Assembly: GCF_023634025.1 (NCBI RefSeq)
Contig: NZ_JALJCW010000002.1
Coordinates: 248,001 to 312,000 of the forward strand
Reading direction: 5' to 3'
DNA from: Hanstruepera flava
Lineage (GTDB): Bacteria; Bacteroidota; Bacteroidia; Flavobacteriales; Flavobacteriaceae
DNA length: 64,000 nt
A program made the translations under genes and the position numbers. Every line of letters starts with the position of its first letter. Positions within the stretch are counted from its first letter, which is position 1. Of this stretch, positions 63,528-64,000 are shown in pieces. A model generated the notes under the pieces. That model did no database searches, was not told the origin of the DNA, and was given only the letters and a program-made list of their open reading frames with translations.

Positions 63528-64000
63528 ATAGAAATACTATTATCTTTTATTCTGGCTACATCAATATTAGCTATTTCGCCTGGACCAGATAACATTTATG
63601 TGTTAACACAAAGTGTGGTAAATGGGTTTAAATATGGCTTGGCAACGACCTTTGGGCTTATTACTGGGTGTATAATTCATACCACATTATTGGCTTTTGG
63701 AGTATCACTAATTATCAAAGAGAGTGAAACGCTTTTTTTTGTTATAAAGCTTTTAGGTGCATTGTATTTAGTATTCTTGGCTTTTAAGGTTTATAAAAGC
63801 CATAGTACTATAAATTTATCTAACGAACACATCCCAAAGAAAACGTATGGTCAACTTTTTAAACAAGGGTTTATTATGAATGTGCTGAACCCAAAGGTTA
63901 CCATCTTTTTTTTAGCTTTTTTTCCAGGATTTTTGTTTAGCGACACATTAAGTACGGTTCTTCAGTTTTATGTCTTAGGTTTTGTTTTTATGGCTGTATC
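63528..64000 (+). CDS. LysE-family exporter, 3' end outside the window
   Basis: The frame reads EILLSFILATSILAISPGPD, NIYVLTQSVVNGFKYGL and on to the end of the window. ISPGPDN-x-YV and KLLGALYLVFLAFK, then GFIMNVLNPKVTIFFLAFFPGF, are the LysE/RhtB signature. It would export an amino acid or homoserine-lactone-like compound. No ATG, GTG or TTG lies in frame between the upstream stop (63519-63521) and the first helix; the codon in the expected start position is ATA (63528). Divergent from the T9SS gene. Confidence 0.8.
   Translation, partial: MEILLSFILATSILAISPGPDNIYVLTQSVVNGFKYGLATTFGLITGCIIHTTLLAFGVSLIIKESETLFFVIKLLGALYLVFLAFKVYKSHSTINLSNEHIPKKTYGQLFKQGFIMNVLNPKVTIFFLAFFPGFLFSDTLSTVLQFYVLGFVFMAV

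Overview
The window is from an AT-rich chromosome of the Bacteroidota, most likely a marine-type member of the Flavobacteriaceae. Evidence: two proteins with C-terminal type IX secretion (T9SS type A) sorting domains, a PorV/PorQ-family protein, PUR-alpha-like DUF3276, PCMD and DUF4105/Lnb-type proteins, TPR-HTH regulators, several TTG start codons, absence of clear Shine-Dalgarno sites, and promoters of the TTG-N(17-23)-TAnnTTTG type. No rRNA, tRNA, CRISPR array, transposase or phage gene was seen.

Layout. 1-9298: a surface polysaccharide locus on the + strand (five GT4/GT2 glycosyltransferases, two methyltransferases, a transglutaminase-like enzyme, an O-antigen ligase/polymerase-like membrane protein, then a sixth glycosyltransferase). 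9299-10767: mostly non-coding DNA dense in hairpins and short repeats, with one small GIY-YIG nuclease gene. 10817-12208: the polyprenyl-phosphate sugar transferase that would start repeat-unit assembly. 12246-16279: envelope genes (Lnb-like lipoprotein acyltransferase candidate, PorV-like, PssA, DUF808). 16311-17040: a second repeat block with a second, near-identical GIY-YIG gene. 17052-19992: a compact minus-strand operon kdsD-tatC-CMD-lptB. 20194-28156: recQ, a cyclophilin-FKBP fusion, a TPR lipoprotein, a PCMD protein, a beta-barrel protein and a TPR-HTH regulator. 28264-30591: a large T9SS cargo protein with Asp-box repeats. 30791-41203: an accessory block with a beta-barrel gene, a TetR regulator and a six-gene run (beta-barrel protein, sulfatase lipoprotein, DUF1254 lipoprotein, 'neuromedin U'-type outer membrane protein, PafA-like phosphatase, second DUF1254 lipoprotein). 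41290-41405: a decayed copy of the 3' end and terminator of the 28264-30591 T9SS gene. 41525-54097: housekeeping and small accessory genes (DinB/YfiT, redoxin, csaA, BASS transporter, acyltransferase, DUF3276, ABC exporter, leucine-type dehydrogenase, nusB-DUF1573-yajC, YdeI, RhuM-Doc, pepT). 54229-61464: an RND efflux operon whose TolC protein carries an N-terminal binding-protein-like domain, ending in a potassium-channel-like gene. 61520-64000: pyrD, another T9SS cargo protein and the start of a LysE-family exporter.

The most unusual observations are: (1) two 408-bp units, each a GIY-YIG gene bracketed by inverted copies of the same short palindromic repeat, plus a gene-less 92-bp inverted pair of the same repeat, which resembles a REPIN/RAYT-like arrangement built around a GIY-YIG nuclease; (2) the sulfatase/DUF1254/phosphatase block lying between an intact T9SS gene tail and a decayed duplicate of that tail, with a shared 12-bp motif at the TetR gene and at the operon promoter that looks like its operator; (3) the binding-protein-TolC fusion, the RhuM-Doc fusion, the dual-family peptidyl-prolyl isomerase, and a RecQ that has lost its zinc cysteines.
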